Shown here: piece after piece, positions 1 to 5,568 of the stretch | Layout: every line of letters starts with the position of its first letter | How positions within the stretch are numbered: position 1 is the first letter of the stretch | NCBI GenBank assembly: GCA_003218935.1 | Contig: QHPA01000135.1 | Location: forward strand, 1-6,114 | From: Verrucomicrobiota bacterium | GTDB taxonomy: Bacteria > Verrucomicrobiota > Verrucomicrobiia > Limisphaerales > AV2 | Direction: 5' to 3' | DNA length: 6,114 bases | Program-made: the position numbers and the translations under genes | The notes under the pieces: model-generated | What the model saw: the letters and a program-made list of their open reading frames with translations, nothing else | Told to the model about the DNA's origin: nothing | Databases searched by the model: none

Positions 1-253
1 ATCAATCTGCGCGTCCATTTTTGTAAATTTGAACTAATCTAACCGGTTCATTTCGGAATGCACGCATTTTCTTGGCTCTGTGCGTTCGGACGGTAACCGT
101 TCCCAAACGATACGGCTTCGGCGAAAAAGTTGTGCCAGAGGCCACATTTCTTTGAAAAGAAAGCATGAGCAGAACCATTCTCACTTTTGTGGATGACCTC
201 TCCGAGGGCCTCGCGCCCTTCGCCGCCGCGCTGGTGGATTTTCTGCAATCGTG
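1..253. other. Stretch without a confident gene
   Basis: I cannot assign a gene here. Overlapping short frames are open on both strands: a plus frame from an ATG at 165, and minus frames covering 48-260 and 2-184. Both strands give protein-like stretches, and none resembles a family I recognise. The plus ATG at 165 is preceded by an A/G-rich run (GAAAAGAAAGC), but that run is also the right arm of a perfect 7-bp inverted repeat, TTTCTTT (147-153) against AAAGAAA (156-162). It is therefore weak evidence for a ribosome binding site. The stretch may hold the decayed remainder of the gene fragment at 254-481 or of an adjacent one. Confidence 0.3.
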
Positions 254-481
254 TCAACAAGCCGGGGCCGTCGTGGCCAACAGCACCCGTCTACGGAAAG
301 GATCGGTGATAACGATGTCGCTCAGACCCGGGAACGAAATAGGCGGCACATGCGGGCCGGTGCGCTCCAACTGAATCAACCCGTCCTTGCGGCTCGAATG
401 AGCCGACATTCCTTGGATAAGGATGTCCGAATAGTCTCCCCAGGGTGATTTTGGACCATCTAAAATGTAGAACTTCCCCAT
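254..481 (-). pseudogene. N-terminal remnant of a small conserved hypothetical protein
   Basis: The frame starts at an ATG (481) and stops at a TGA (254-256), giving 75 residues. Residues 1 to about 66 read like the N-terminus of a genuine globular protein: MGKFYILDGPKSPWGDYSDI, later QLERTGPHVPPISFPG, then DIVITDPFRRRV. The pattern of an aromatic-rich first strand, an RTGP-x-x-PPI segment and D-I-V-x-T-D-x-F is one I associate, from memory, with uncharacterised immunity-like proteins of Verrucomicrobia and Myxobacteria; I cannot name the family. After about residue 67 the sequence becomes unrelated (LLATTAPAC) and ends. A full-length member would be expected to be clearly longer, so a truncation junction near position 290-300 is likely. 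No good Shine-Dalgarno sequence precedes the ATG. It could instead be an intact very short protein. Confidence 0.5.
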
Positions 482-742
482 AGCGCGAATAATGCTTCAT
501 GGTGTTGGAACGCTTTGCGCACACGCCGTTGCTCACAACTGATGGCTGGCGGCGTGGAGTTTCTGACTCGCCCATGAGAACACATCGGCGGATTTTCGTG
601 AAGGTTAATCGCACAGAAAACGGAACGTGCCCACGCCGCGGGCGCAGCCGACGGCTCCCGCTACGTTGGCCTCCCGGCGCACCGTCTCGAGGATCTGTCT
701 GGCAAATCGCCAAAGCGGTCGTTGATTTCCTGGCCCCATGGA
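482..742. other. Intergenic region, no gene recognised
   Basis: Together with the hairpin cluster that follows, this makes a gap of over 300 bases between the gene remnant and the hydrolase stop codon. Frames are open on both strands, but their translations are rich in Arg, Pro and Gly and show no recognisable domain, and none has a convincing ribosome binding site. I see no promoter I would defend. The GC-rich segment around 635-665 has partial self-complementarity and may be a degenerate relative of the hairpins at 743-818. Confidence 0.4.
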
Positions 743-818
743 GTTCGGCGCGAGGGCGCGCCGAACAGCAGCCGGGGCGGCTGCGCTCCCCAGTTGGTAG
801 TGGGTCAGACCCACTACC
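743..818. repeat. Cluster of three perfect hairpins
   Basis: Three palindromes stand side by side. The first (743-766) has 10-bp arms, GTTCGGCGCG and its complement, around a 4-base loop. The second (768-784) has 7-bp arms, GCAGCCG/CGGCTGC, around GGG. The third (796-818) has 11-bp arms, GGTAGTGGGTC/GACCCACTACC, around a single A. All are perfect by direct reading. The middle unit has the same 7-3-7 architecture as the four units at 4548-4638, which suggests one repeat class dispersed in this genome. The cluster sits just downstream of the minus-strand hydrolase gene, so in that transcript it could act as 3'-end structure. No T tract follows, so it is not a classical intrinsic terminator. Confidence 0.8.
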
Positions 819-826
819 CCCCAGTT
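788..826. repeat. 8-bp direct repeat flanking a palindrome
   Basis: The octamer CCCCAGTT occurs at 788-795 and again at 819-826, exactly flanking the hairpin at 796-818. This arrangement looks like a short palindromic insertion with a duplicated target. It could also come from slippage or recombination between repeats. The right copy overlaps the hydrolase stop codon (TAA, minus strand, 825-827). Confidence 0.5.
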
Positions 827-1754
827 ATCCGGGTTGCCTCCTTCCAATTGAAAGTTCAAGATCGTGTTGCGAAAGCCGCGTCTCCGAAATCCACGCGAGA
901 ATCTGCCCGGCGGCCGTTTGCGGCGCGGTGCCCAGCACGTTGTGGTCGGCGCGCCACACCGTTTTGCCGCCGCGATAGCCGGGACAATTCCTGCGCAACC
1001 ACCAACGCACGTAACACCACGGCACCAGCGGGTCCACCAGGCCGGCCAGATAATAGATCGGCTGGCCGAATTGCCGCGCGACTGGCCGAAAATCGTTGTC
1101 CGCGATAAGAGCGTAACGATGAACAATCGCCTGACGGTCTGCTTCGACCGTCCGGTTCGCGACAAATTCAGCGATACTGGCCAGCGTTTCGGGGGCGCGC
1201 TTGTGTCGGAACCGGGCGTACCACGCATAAACGACGCAAAACAGTTTCACGAACCACAGCGGTGTCGCGCTGCTGACCAGGCCCGCCATGCGAACCGCCC
1301 AATTCACCGGGTGCCGGACAAACCCGCCCGCAAGGATCAGGCCTTGTGTTTGAAAGTGCGGTTGAGAGCGGTGAGGTTTTCGCACGCCCCCGCCTGGGGA
1401 GGGGAGCCGAACTTCGGATACGCCGCGGCAGTTCTCCTCCCGGGAGGGGGCGGGTTCACCGGAAATCTGGTCTCTGGCAATGATCGCCCAGGCCGGTTGC
1501 GAACCGAACGATTCGCCCAGCAGCCAACCGCGCTCGATTCCATTCGCCAGCAACGCTTGCTCGATCGCCCTGGCGTAATCGTCCAGCGACCAGGTCAACG
1601 TGCGCGGGTAAGCGAACTCAACGAACCGGACTCGTCCGGCCATGGCCGCGCGAAAACTGCTCACCAGCGTCCAATCGCCGTGCATGCCCGGCAGATAAAC
1701 CAGCGTCGGCAACAACGCGTCGCCGTGGACGCGGATTCGAAGTTCGTCAGTCAT
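825..1754 (-). CDS. Alpha/beta hydrolase with an in-frame repeat insertion
   Basis: A 309-residue alpha/beta-hydrolase-fold protein, probably cytoplasmic (no signal peptide); the substrate is unknown. The N-terminal strand and oxyanion region read LVYLPGMHGDW (about 18-28). The nucleophile elbow is G-E-S-F-G at 80-84, with Ser82 as nucleophile. The likely acid is Asp241 in AGLVDPLVPW, and the histidine is His271 in RADHNVLGT. The order Ser-Asp-His and the spacing fit the family. The start ATG (1754) has a good AGAAGGA six bases upstream. Residues about 97-137 look foreign: they separate the helix after the elbow from the next core strand (GLILAGGFVRHP) and are Pro/Gly/Ser/Arg-rich. The last 20 or so residues also look non-family, and the stop abuts a hairpin cluster. 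Whether the enzyme is still active is uncertain. Long plus-strand frames over this gene are antisense shadows. Confidence 0.85.
   Translation of the reverse strand: MTDELRIRVHGDALLPTLVYLPGMHGDWTLVSSFRAAMAGRVRFVEFAYPRTLTWSLDDYARAIEQALLANGIERGWLLGESFGSQPAWAIIARDQISGEPAPSREENCRGVSEVRLPSPGGGVRKPHRSQPHFQTQGLILAGGFVRHPVNWAVRMAGLVSSATPLWFVKLFCVVYAWYARFRHKRAPETLASIAEFVANRTVEADRQAIVHRYALIADNDFRPVARQFGQPIYYLAGLVDPLVPWCYVRWWLRRNCPGYRGGKTVWRADHNVLGTAPQTAAGQILAWISETRLSQHDLELSIGRRQPG
1344..1466. repeat. GC-rich palindromic insertion inside the hydrolase gene
   Basis: This stretch encodes the 41 residues that interrupt the hydrolase fold. Its core, about 1370-1460, begins GGTGA and ends TCACC (short inverted termini). 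Inside each end lies a GC-rich block: GCCCCCGCC at 1386-1394 and GGGGGCGGG at 1446-1454, the latter overlapping a perfect 12-bp palindrome, CCTCCCGGGAGG, at 1436-1447. The composition and internal symmetry are those of a miniature palindromic (REP/MITE-like) element rather than of coding sequence. The frame is kept open through it. The exact borders are my estimate from the protein break, not from an alignment. Confidence 0.55.
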
Positions 1755-1760
1755 TTACTG

Positions 1761-1767
1761 TCCTTCT
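1761..1767 (-). promoter_or_regulatory. Ribosome binding site of the hydrolase
   Basis: AGAAGGA on the minus strand lies six bases before the ATG at 1754 and supports that start. It belongs to a divergent intergenic region (1755-1951) shared with the plus-strand gene at 1952, in which I find no clear -35/-10 pair for either gene. Confidence 0.6.
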
Positions 1768-1940
1768 GCGTGCTGTGCGTTCAAGACCATTTCCAGTCGG
1801 TTGCAAGCGCGGTTCAATGCTACGAGCGTCTCGCCTTTGTCTTCCTCGGGCCTGTTACAGCGCAAGCCGGAGAAAAGCCATAAAAGAATGAACCTTTTGG
1901 CACGCTGTAGTTATTAACGGGCAGACTGGATTGGGAAATC

Positions 1941-1945
1941 GGAAG
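1941..1945 (+). promoter_or_regulatory. Ribosome binding site deciding the start at 1952
   Basis: GGAAG lies six bases before ATG 1952. The same frame is open from a TTG at 1931, but that TTG would put the purine-rich site inside the coding region and add polar residues before the signal peptide. ATG 1952 is therefore preferred; ATG 1961 is a possible alternative. Confidence 0.55.
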
Positions 1946-1951
1946 CACCTT

Positions 1952-3214
1952 ATGAAAACGATGAAATCAATCTGTTTGACCGTGGCAATTGTGACCGGGG
2001 CGATAGTTGGCGTACGCGCGGAACAGTTCCGGACCGATATAAACCCGGCGATGCAATATTATCAGGCTTTTCTTGTGGCTCCCGATTTGTCGCAAGCAGA
2101 CCGCGATTACTTGTTCGCGAAAGAATGGCGCTGGCAGAAGCTCCCGGAACGATTCGGCGAACTCGTTGGCCGCTACGACAACCAATTGAAACTGGTCCGC
2201 CAGGCAGCGCAGGAGACTGTGCCCTGCGATTGGGGCATTGATATGAGTCCGGGTCCGGCCACGCTGCTGCCGCACCTCGCCAAGGTCAAGGGAATCGCGC
2301 AGGCGACTCGGCTGCGCGTTTTATGGCTTTTGCAGAATGGCCGGCAGACGGACGCGCGTGACGATTTGCTGGCTGCGTTTACGCTGGGAAGAAATTCCTC
2401 CCGCGACGGCACATTGATTTCTGCGCTGGTTCAAATTGCCTTTGAAAACATCGTCTATGCCACTGTGGCGGAGAATTTTTACCGGTTCTCCCCGGAAACC
2501 TTGAACCAGTTGGTGGAAGGATTCGATGCCGCTCCACGCCGGCGCACGATGGCTGACTGTGTCCCGACGGAAAAACTCTTCTTCCTCGATTGGCTGGCAA
2601 ACAAAATTGTGGAATTGCAAAAAGAGAGCCCGGGCGACGAAGCCAAAGTGATGGCGGGAGTAAAAGAGCTGTTGTCGTATCTTGATGTCCCGGAGGAGGG
2701 CCAAAGCAATCCAACGCCACTCAATCGCTCGGAACAGGTGATCAAAGCGGCGGGTGTCACGAGCGACGGCGTCCTCAACCTGCTCCGCGACATGGAGCCG
2801 CTATACCAGCGGCTCGCGGTGATTCTGGCTCTGCCACACGGGGAATTTGAAGAGCAGGCAAAGGAGTTCAGCGCCCGGATCATTCAGTCTCAACACCCTC
2901 TGGTGTCGATCGGCTTTCCTGCTTTCGAGAAAGCAAGGCATAGAGAGTTTGTGATTATGGTCAAACTCGCCATGGTGCGAGCCGCTGTGGAACACCGATT
3001 ACATGGCGACGCGGGATTGCAGAGCGTGACCGATCCCTGCGGTCAGGGTCCGTTCACGTTCGAACGCTTCGTGTTCAACGGCGTGGATCGCGGATTCGAA
3101 CTCAAATCCTCCTATGGTCCAGGGGGATTTCCGGAAGTGCTCATCTTTTCCGAGATGAATGGACCTCCATTTTTTATCGACGGCCAGCGCGCGGGCCAGG
3201 CTCTCCCGAAATGA
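1952..3214 (+). CDS. Secreted protein of unknown function
   Basis: A 420-residue protein with a clear Sec signal peptide: basic start (MKTMK), hydrophobic core at about 7-21, and a probable signal peptidase I site V-R-A|E after residue 23. There is no lipobox, so a soluble periplasmic or secreted product is expected. The segment at about 92-175 (CDWGID, then LPHLAKVKGIAQATRLRVLW, LLAAFTLGR and LISALVQIAFENIV) has the arrangement of a mostly helical, repeat-like family I associate with Planctomycetes and Verrucomicrobia: W-G-x-D, a P-H-L helix, a helix pair around small residues, then T-L-I-x-x-L-V-x-I-A. The C-terminus (DPCGQGPFTFERF and GFELKSSY) also matches that type, in which D-P-x-x-G-x-P-F is common. 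The function of the family is not known to me. It stands alone between the divergent hydrolase and a terminator. Confidence 0.8.
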   Translation: MKTMKSICLTVAIVTGAIVGVRAEQFRTDINPAMQYYQAFLVAPDLSQADRDYLFAKEWRWQKLPERFGELVGRYDNQLKLVRQAAQETVPCDWGIDMSPGPATLLPHLAKVKGIAQATRLRVLWLLQNGRQTDARDDLLAAFTLGRNSSRDGTLISALVQIAFENIVYATVAENFYRFSPETLNQLVEGFDAAPRRRTMADCVPTEKLFFLDWLANKIVELQKESPGDEAKVMAGVKELLSYLDVPEEGQSNPTPLNRSEQVIKAAGVTSDGVLNLLRDMEPLYQRLAVILALPHGEFEEQAKEFSARIIQSQHPLVSIGFPAFEKARHREFVIMVKLAMVRAAVEHRLHGDAGLQSVTDPCGQGPFTFERFVFNGVDRGFELKSSYGPGGFPEVLIFSEMNGPPFFIDGQRAGQALPK

Positions 3215-3238
3215 TTCGTCACTATGCAACGACACAAT

Positions 3239-3284
3239 GAGCCGACGGGCCGGGCGGGCCCTGAATGGACTGTCCGGCTCTTTT
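3239..3284 (+). terminator. Probable intrinsic terminator
   Basis: GAGCCG (3239-3244) pairs with CGGCTC (3275-3280), immediately followed by TTTT (3281-3284). Between them a second GC-rich stem, GGGCC/GGCCC (3247-3251 and 3257-3261), can form. It begins 25 bases after the stop of the secreted-protein gene. The T run is short, so termination may be partial and read-through into the sigma gene is possible. Confidence 0.55.
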
Positions 3285-3287
3285 GGT

Positions 3288-3293
3288 TATAAT
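3288..3293 (+). promoter_or_regulatory. Consensus -10 element (TATAAT) before the sigma gene
   Basis: A perfect TATAAT lies four bases after the terminator T run. The -35 position, about 17 bases upstream, falls inside the terminator stem and has no good match to TTGACA. Transcription would be expected to start about 6-8 bases downstream, at 3299-3301, right on the GTG start codon. This could give a leaderless or nearly leaderless mRNA. Confidence 0.45.
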
Positions 3294-3299
3294 TGAAAT

Positions 3300-3938
3300 G
3301 TGTTCACCCTGAATCCAGCGTTCGTGGAAATCGAAACCTCAGACACGCGGAGTCTCCTCGAGCAGGCTCACTCAGGGGATACCAAAGCGTTCGGCGAGGT
3401 CTGTCGGGTTTATGAAACGCGCCTGTTGCGACAGGCCATCGCGCTTTGCGGCAACGCAACCCTGGCTGAAGATCTGGTTCAGGACACTCTGGTTGAGGCC
3501 TGGAAGTGTTTGCGCCGCTACAACGGACGATGCCGCTTTTTCACCTGGCTGTGCGCGATTCTGCTTCATCGGTACCGCAATACGCTGCGAGAGAAGCGTC
3601 CCATGCCTTTGTCCACGCTCGCGGGCGGCGACCGCGAGGAATTTCAGAACCGCATCGACACCCTCGCCGATCACGATTCTTTGCCCGACCAGGCAGCCCA
3701 GCTTCGTGAACAGTCCGCACTGGTGCGGGACTGCGTTCAAGCGTTGCCAACCAAACATCAGCAGGTCATTTATTTGCGCTTCTACGTGGACAATTCCCTG
3801 GAGGGAATTGCCGCGGCGCTGGGCTGTTCCGTGGGAACCGTGAAATCCAGGTTGTTCCATGCCCTCGATAAGCTGCGAGGCATGAACGCCCTCAACACGC
3901 AATGGGCGAATCTCAAACCGAAAGCTGGACGTTTATGA
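3300..3938 (+). CDS. ECF-type RNA polymerase sigma factor
   Basis: A 212-residue sigma-70 family factor of the extracytoplasmic-function type, which directs RNA polymerase to a dedicated promoter set. Region 2 spans about 30-99, including AEDLVQDTLVEAWKCL (core binding) and RFFTWLCAILLHRYRN (-10 recognition). Region 4 spans about 143-193, with LPTKHQQVIYLRF, an SLEGIAAALGCSVGTVKSRL helix-turn-helix and a final basic helix. There is no region 1 or 3, as usual for ECF factors. The start is uncertain. GTG 3300 lies at the expected transcription start and lacks a Shine-Dalgarno sequence; GTG 3324 would give 204 residues. An ATG at 3298 is out of frame and stops after four codons. The anti-sigma gene overlaps its end, as is common for such pairs. 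Confidence 0.92.
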   Translation: MFTLNPAFVEIETSDTRSLLEQAHSGDTKAFGEVCRVYETRLLRQAIALCGNATLAEDLVQDTLVEAWKCLRRYNGRCRFFTWLCAILLHRYRNTLREKRPMPLSTLAGGDREEFQNRIDTLADHDSLPDQAAQLREQSALVRDCVQALPTKHQQVIYLRFYVDNSLEGIAAALGCSVGTVKSRLFHALDKLRGMNALNTQWANLKPKAGRL

Positions 3939-4510
3939 AGCCTTGTTCAAGAAACCGGAAGCGCATCGCCTGGCTGGCGCTCGACGCGTTGGATGTCCAA
4001 CAGGCACGGGACCTCCGCGCGCATCTCGAAGCCTGCGATGGATGCCGCCGCTATCTGGCCGAGATCTCAGGCGTCACTGAAAAGCTGAACGTGACGGAGA
4101 TAGAGGCGCGCATCCAGGCGTCCGAATCCTTCCACCAAAGAGTCGTCGGCGCGCTGAGGGCGGAGGAAACGGCTTCGGCCTGGGAAACCCTGATGGCTCA
4201 TCTCGCAGTAAGGCTGCTTCACGGTCGCGTGGTTTTGCCGGTGATCGGTGCAGTCGTAGTGGTGATCGCAGCGTTGTCCCTCTTCGTGCAGCGGCCGGGT
4301 AATCATTTGCCTGCGTCAACCGTTGCTCAGGCCGTGTTAAAGCCGAACGTCAAGAGGGAACTCGATCCGACGATCTCCAACTACCAGATGGTTGCGAATC
4401 GATCCTTGGAGGAATTGGACGAACTGTTAACCAGGCAAGGAAACAGGAACCCGCCGCCGATTCCAATCTATACGGCCTCGACTCTTCCACGCGCGAACGC
4501 GCCCGATTGA
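3935..4510 (+). CDS. Membrane-anchored zinc-finger anti-sigma factor
   Basis: A 191-residue protein that should bind and hold the upstream sigma factor at the membrane. The N-terminal domain has the zinc-binding anti-sigma signature H30-x3-C34-x2-C37 (AHLEACDGC), with Cys4 as a possible further ligand. One transmembrane helix lies at about 99-118 (VVLPVIGAVVVVIAALSLFV). About 70 residues outside the membrane, ending in a Pro-rich tail, show no recognisable sensor domain. The ATG overlaps the sigma stop as ATGA, which implies translational coupling and near-equal synthesis. The frame is open further upstream (from 3902), but that start would lie deep inside the sigma gene. Assignment as anti-sigma rests on the motif, the single helix and the gene position. 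Confidence 0.88.
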   Translation: MKPCSRNRKRIAWLALDALDVQQARDLRAHLEACDGCRRYLAEISGVTEKLNVTEIEARIQASESFHQRVVGALRAEETASAWETLMAHLAVRLLHGRVVLPVIGAVVVVIAALSLFVQRPGNHLPASTVAQAVLKPNVKRELDPTISNYQMVANRSLEELDELLTRQGNRNPPPIPIYTASTLPRANAPD

Positions 4511-4547
4511 GGCGGCCAGGTTTGCGCGCTTTGGATGATGAGCCGTA

Positions 4548-4638
4548 GCCGGTTAACAACCGGCGATACTGCAGACTACCAGTCTGCTACGCTGTAGCGC
4601 CGATTGTCAATCGGCTGTATCGCGGACTGGCAGTCCGC
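4548..4638. repeat. Array of four 17-bp hairpins
   Basis: Four perfect palindromes share a 7-3-7 layout: 4548-4564 (GCCGGTT/AACCGGC), 4571-4587 (GCAGACT/AGTCTGC), 4599-4615 (GCCGATT/AATCGGC) and 4622-4638 (GCGGACT/AGTCCGC). Their starts are 23, 28 and 23 bases apart. Units 1 and 3 resemble each other, as do 2 and 4, so the array is an A-B-A'-B' tandem with a 51-base period. The 6-base linkers GATACT and TGTATC are near-complements. The middle linker forms its own small palindrome, GCTAC-GCT-GTAGC (4586-4598). No T tract follows, so I do not call a terminator. It lies between the anti-sigma stop and the selenoprotein gene and may stabilise or insulate transcripts. I recall similar units scattered between genes of Verrucomicrobia. 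Confidence 0.85.
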
Positions 4639-4743
4639 ACGAGCCAGCTCGTTGTCAATGGCCCTGGCCTCCGGCTCGGCGTTGATACACACGTCGCTTG
4701 CATTTCTCTCCATTCATGGCCAGGATCAGGCAGGCAAATCTCT

Positions 4744-5568
4744 ATGAAACGACGCTGGAACTTTTCAGTTTGGGCGGGATTCCTTCTCGTGGTGCTCGGT
4801 CTCGTGAGTTATGTCACTTTCTTTGTGCGGTTCCCGATCACGCGAGATTTCCCGTGGGCAAACCTTTTGCTTTTTTTCGCTGGTGCAGTGCTGCTGGGTA
4901 AAGGGCTGATACGATCCTTTCGGCAGCCGGAACTCTATCGCGGCAAAATTCTCGGCTCCATCCTGGCCGCGGTAAGCCTGGCAGGAATCGGTTTCTTTGC
5001 CTACGGCCTTTTCTACCTCGTAAGGCAGTTGCCGTCCTCGGCAGCAGCGCCGCGCCTCGGGCAGAAAGCGCCGGATTTCACCTTGCCGGACCAAAACGGC
5101 AAACCGGTGACGCTGGCCGAGCTTCTCGCATCGCCCTCGGCCGGCACGGCGGGCGCAAGAGCCAACGGCGTCTTGCTGATTTTCTACCGCGGCTACTGGT
5201 GACCCCTTTGCGACTCCGAGTTGCGGAGTTTCCAGCAGCGGCTCGCCGACTTCAACACACGCGCTATCCGCGTGGTCGCCATCAGCGTTGACGCGCCGGA
5301 GGTGACGCGCCAGCACTGCCAAAAGCTTGGCTTCACTTACACATTCCTTTCCGACCCGAACGCAGAAGTGATCCGGCGCTACGACCTCCTGCACCAAGGC
5401 GGAGGACCGAAGGGCGCTGACATCGCCCGTCCTGCCGAATTCCTGATTGATTCAACAGGCACGATCCGCTGGATCAATCTGACCGACAGCGTCACCGTCC
5501 GCGCACGCCCCGAACAGGTGCTGAAGGCGTATGATGACCTGAAGCCAGCTGCGCCAACCGGCGCGTAG
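4744..5568 (+). CDS. Membrane-anchored selenocysteine peroxiredoxin-like protein
   Basis: This is one 274-residue frame with an internal TGA at codon 153, closed by TAG. Residues 1-93 contain three membrane helices (about 8-28, 38-56, 69-93). Basic residues at the N-terminus and in the second loop (RSFRQPELYRGK) place the redox domain outside the cytoplasm. Residues 103 to the end form an AhpC/TSA-type thioredoxin fold: GQKAPDFTLPDQNGKPVTL, then LLIFYRGYW-U153-P-L-C156, VVAISVD, FTYTFLSDPNAEVIRRYDL and AEFLIDSTGTIRWINL. Sequence typical of the family continues smoothly on both sides of the TGA, and U153 takes the place of the first cysteine in the usual F-Y-R-G-x-W-C-P-x-C motif. The likely role is thiol/selenol-based peroxide or disulfide reduction at the membrane. 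ATG 4744 has only a weak AGG at 4732-4734 upstream. The alternative is a recent nonsense mutation of a Cys codon (TGC/TGT to TGA). Confidence 0.82.
5200..5202 (+). other. In-frame UGA, proposed selenocysteine codon
   Basis: TGG-TGA-CCC-CTT-TGC reads W-U-P-L-C. The TGA is the only stop in frame between 4744 and the TAG at 5566-5568, and it lies exactly at the catalytic cysteine position of the family. Standard gene calling would end a 152-residue protein here and start a second one at TTG 5221. Confidence 0.8.
5212..5230 (+). promoter_or_regulatory. Candidate bacterial SECIS element
   Basis: ACTCCG (5213-5218) pairs perfectly with CGGAGT (5224-5229) around the loop AGTTG, and G5212-T5230 can add a wobble pair. 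The apical loop begins 16 bases after the UGA and has G as its second base. As I recall the bacterial SECIS model, SelB recognises a short stem-loop just 3' of UGA inside the coding sequence, with a G near the start of the loop and a UGA-to-loop spacing of roughly 16 bases or more; this hairpin fits at the short end of that range. A weaker competing hairpin (5210-5215 with 5219-5224) can also be drawn. Confidence 0.65.

Noticed and set aside
2..256. Second possible UGA read-through (TGA at 254-256, minus strand, frame open to position 2)
   Set aside because: The sequence around it (TTAPAC, then HDCRKSTSAAAK) shows no redox motif and no family continuity across the TGA, so it looks like decay rather than recoding.
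165..374. Small plus-strand gene from ATG 165
   Set aside because: The first 40 or so residues look plausible, but the rest runs antisense through the gene remnant at 254-481. No family is recognisable, and the purine-rich run before the ATG is half of an inverted repeat. Left undecided rather than called.
605..1228. Minus-strand frame of 207 codons overlapping the hydrolase 3' end
   Set aside because: Its N-terminal half is the hydrolase gene in the wrong frame, and the rest runs through the hairpin cluster. Composition is biased and there is no recognisable domain.
864..1883. Long plus-strand open frame (339 codons) antisense to the hydrolase
   Set aside because: It is a GC-driven shadow: Arg/Pro/Gln-rich with no domain, while the minus-strand frame has a full hydrolase triad and a good ribosome binding site.
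1898..1915. TGGCACG followed by AGTTAT, resembling a sigma-54 promoter before the gene at 1952
   Set aside because: The -24 half matches but the -12 TTGC half is missing, so it is only a half-site.
4548..4638. CRISPR array
   Set aside because: The units are 17-base palindromes differing in sequence, with linkers of only 6-11 bases. There are no identical direct repeats or spacer-sized gaps.
5221..5568. A separate redoxin gene starting at TTG 5221
   Set aside because: It would lack the first beta strands and the catalytic motif, has no ribosome binding site, and is in the same frame as 4744-5199. Read-through of TGA explains it better.
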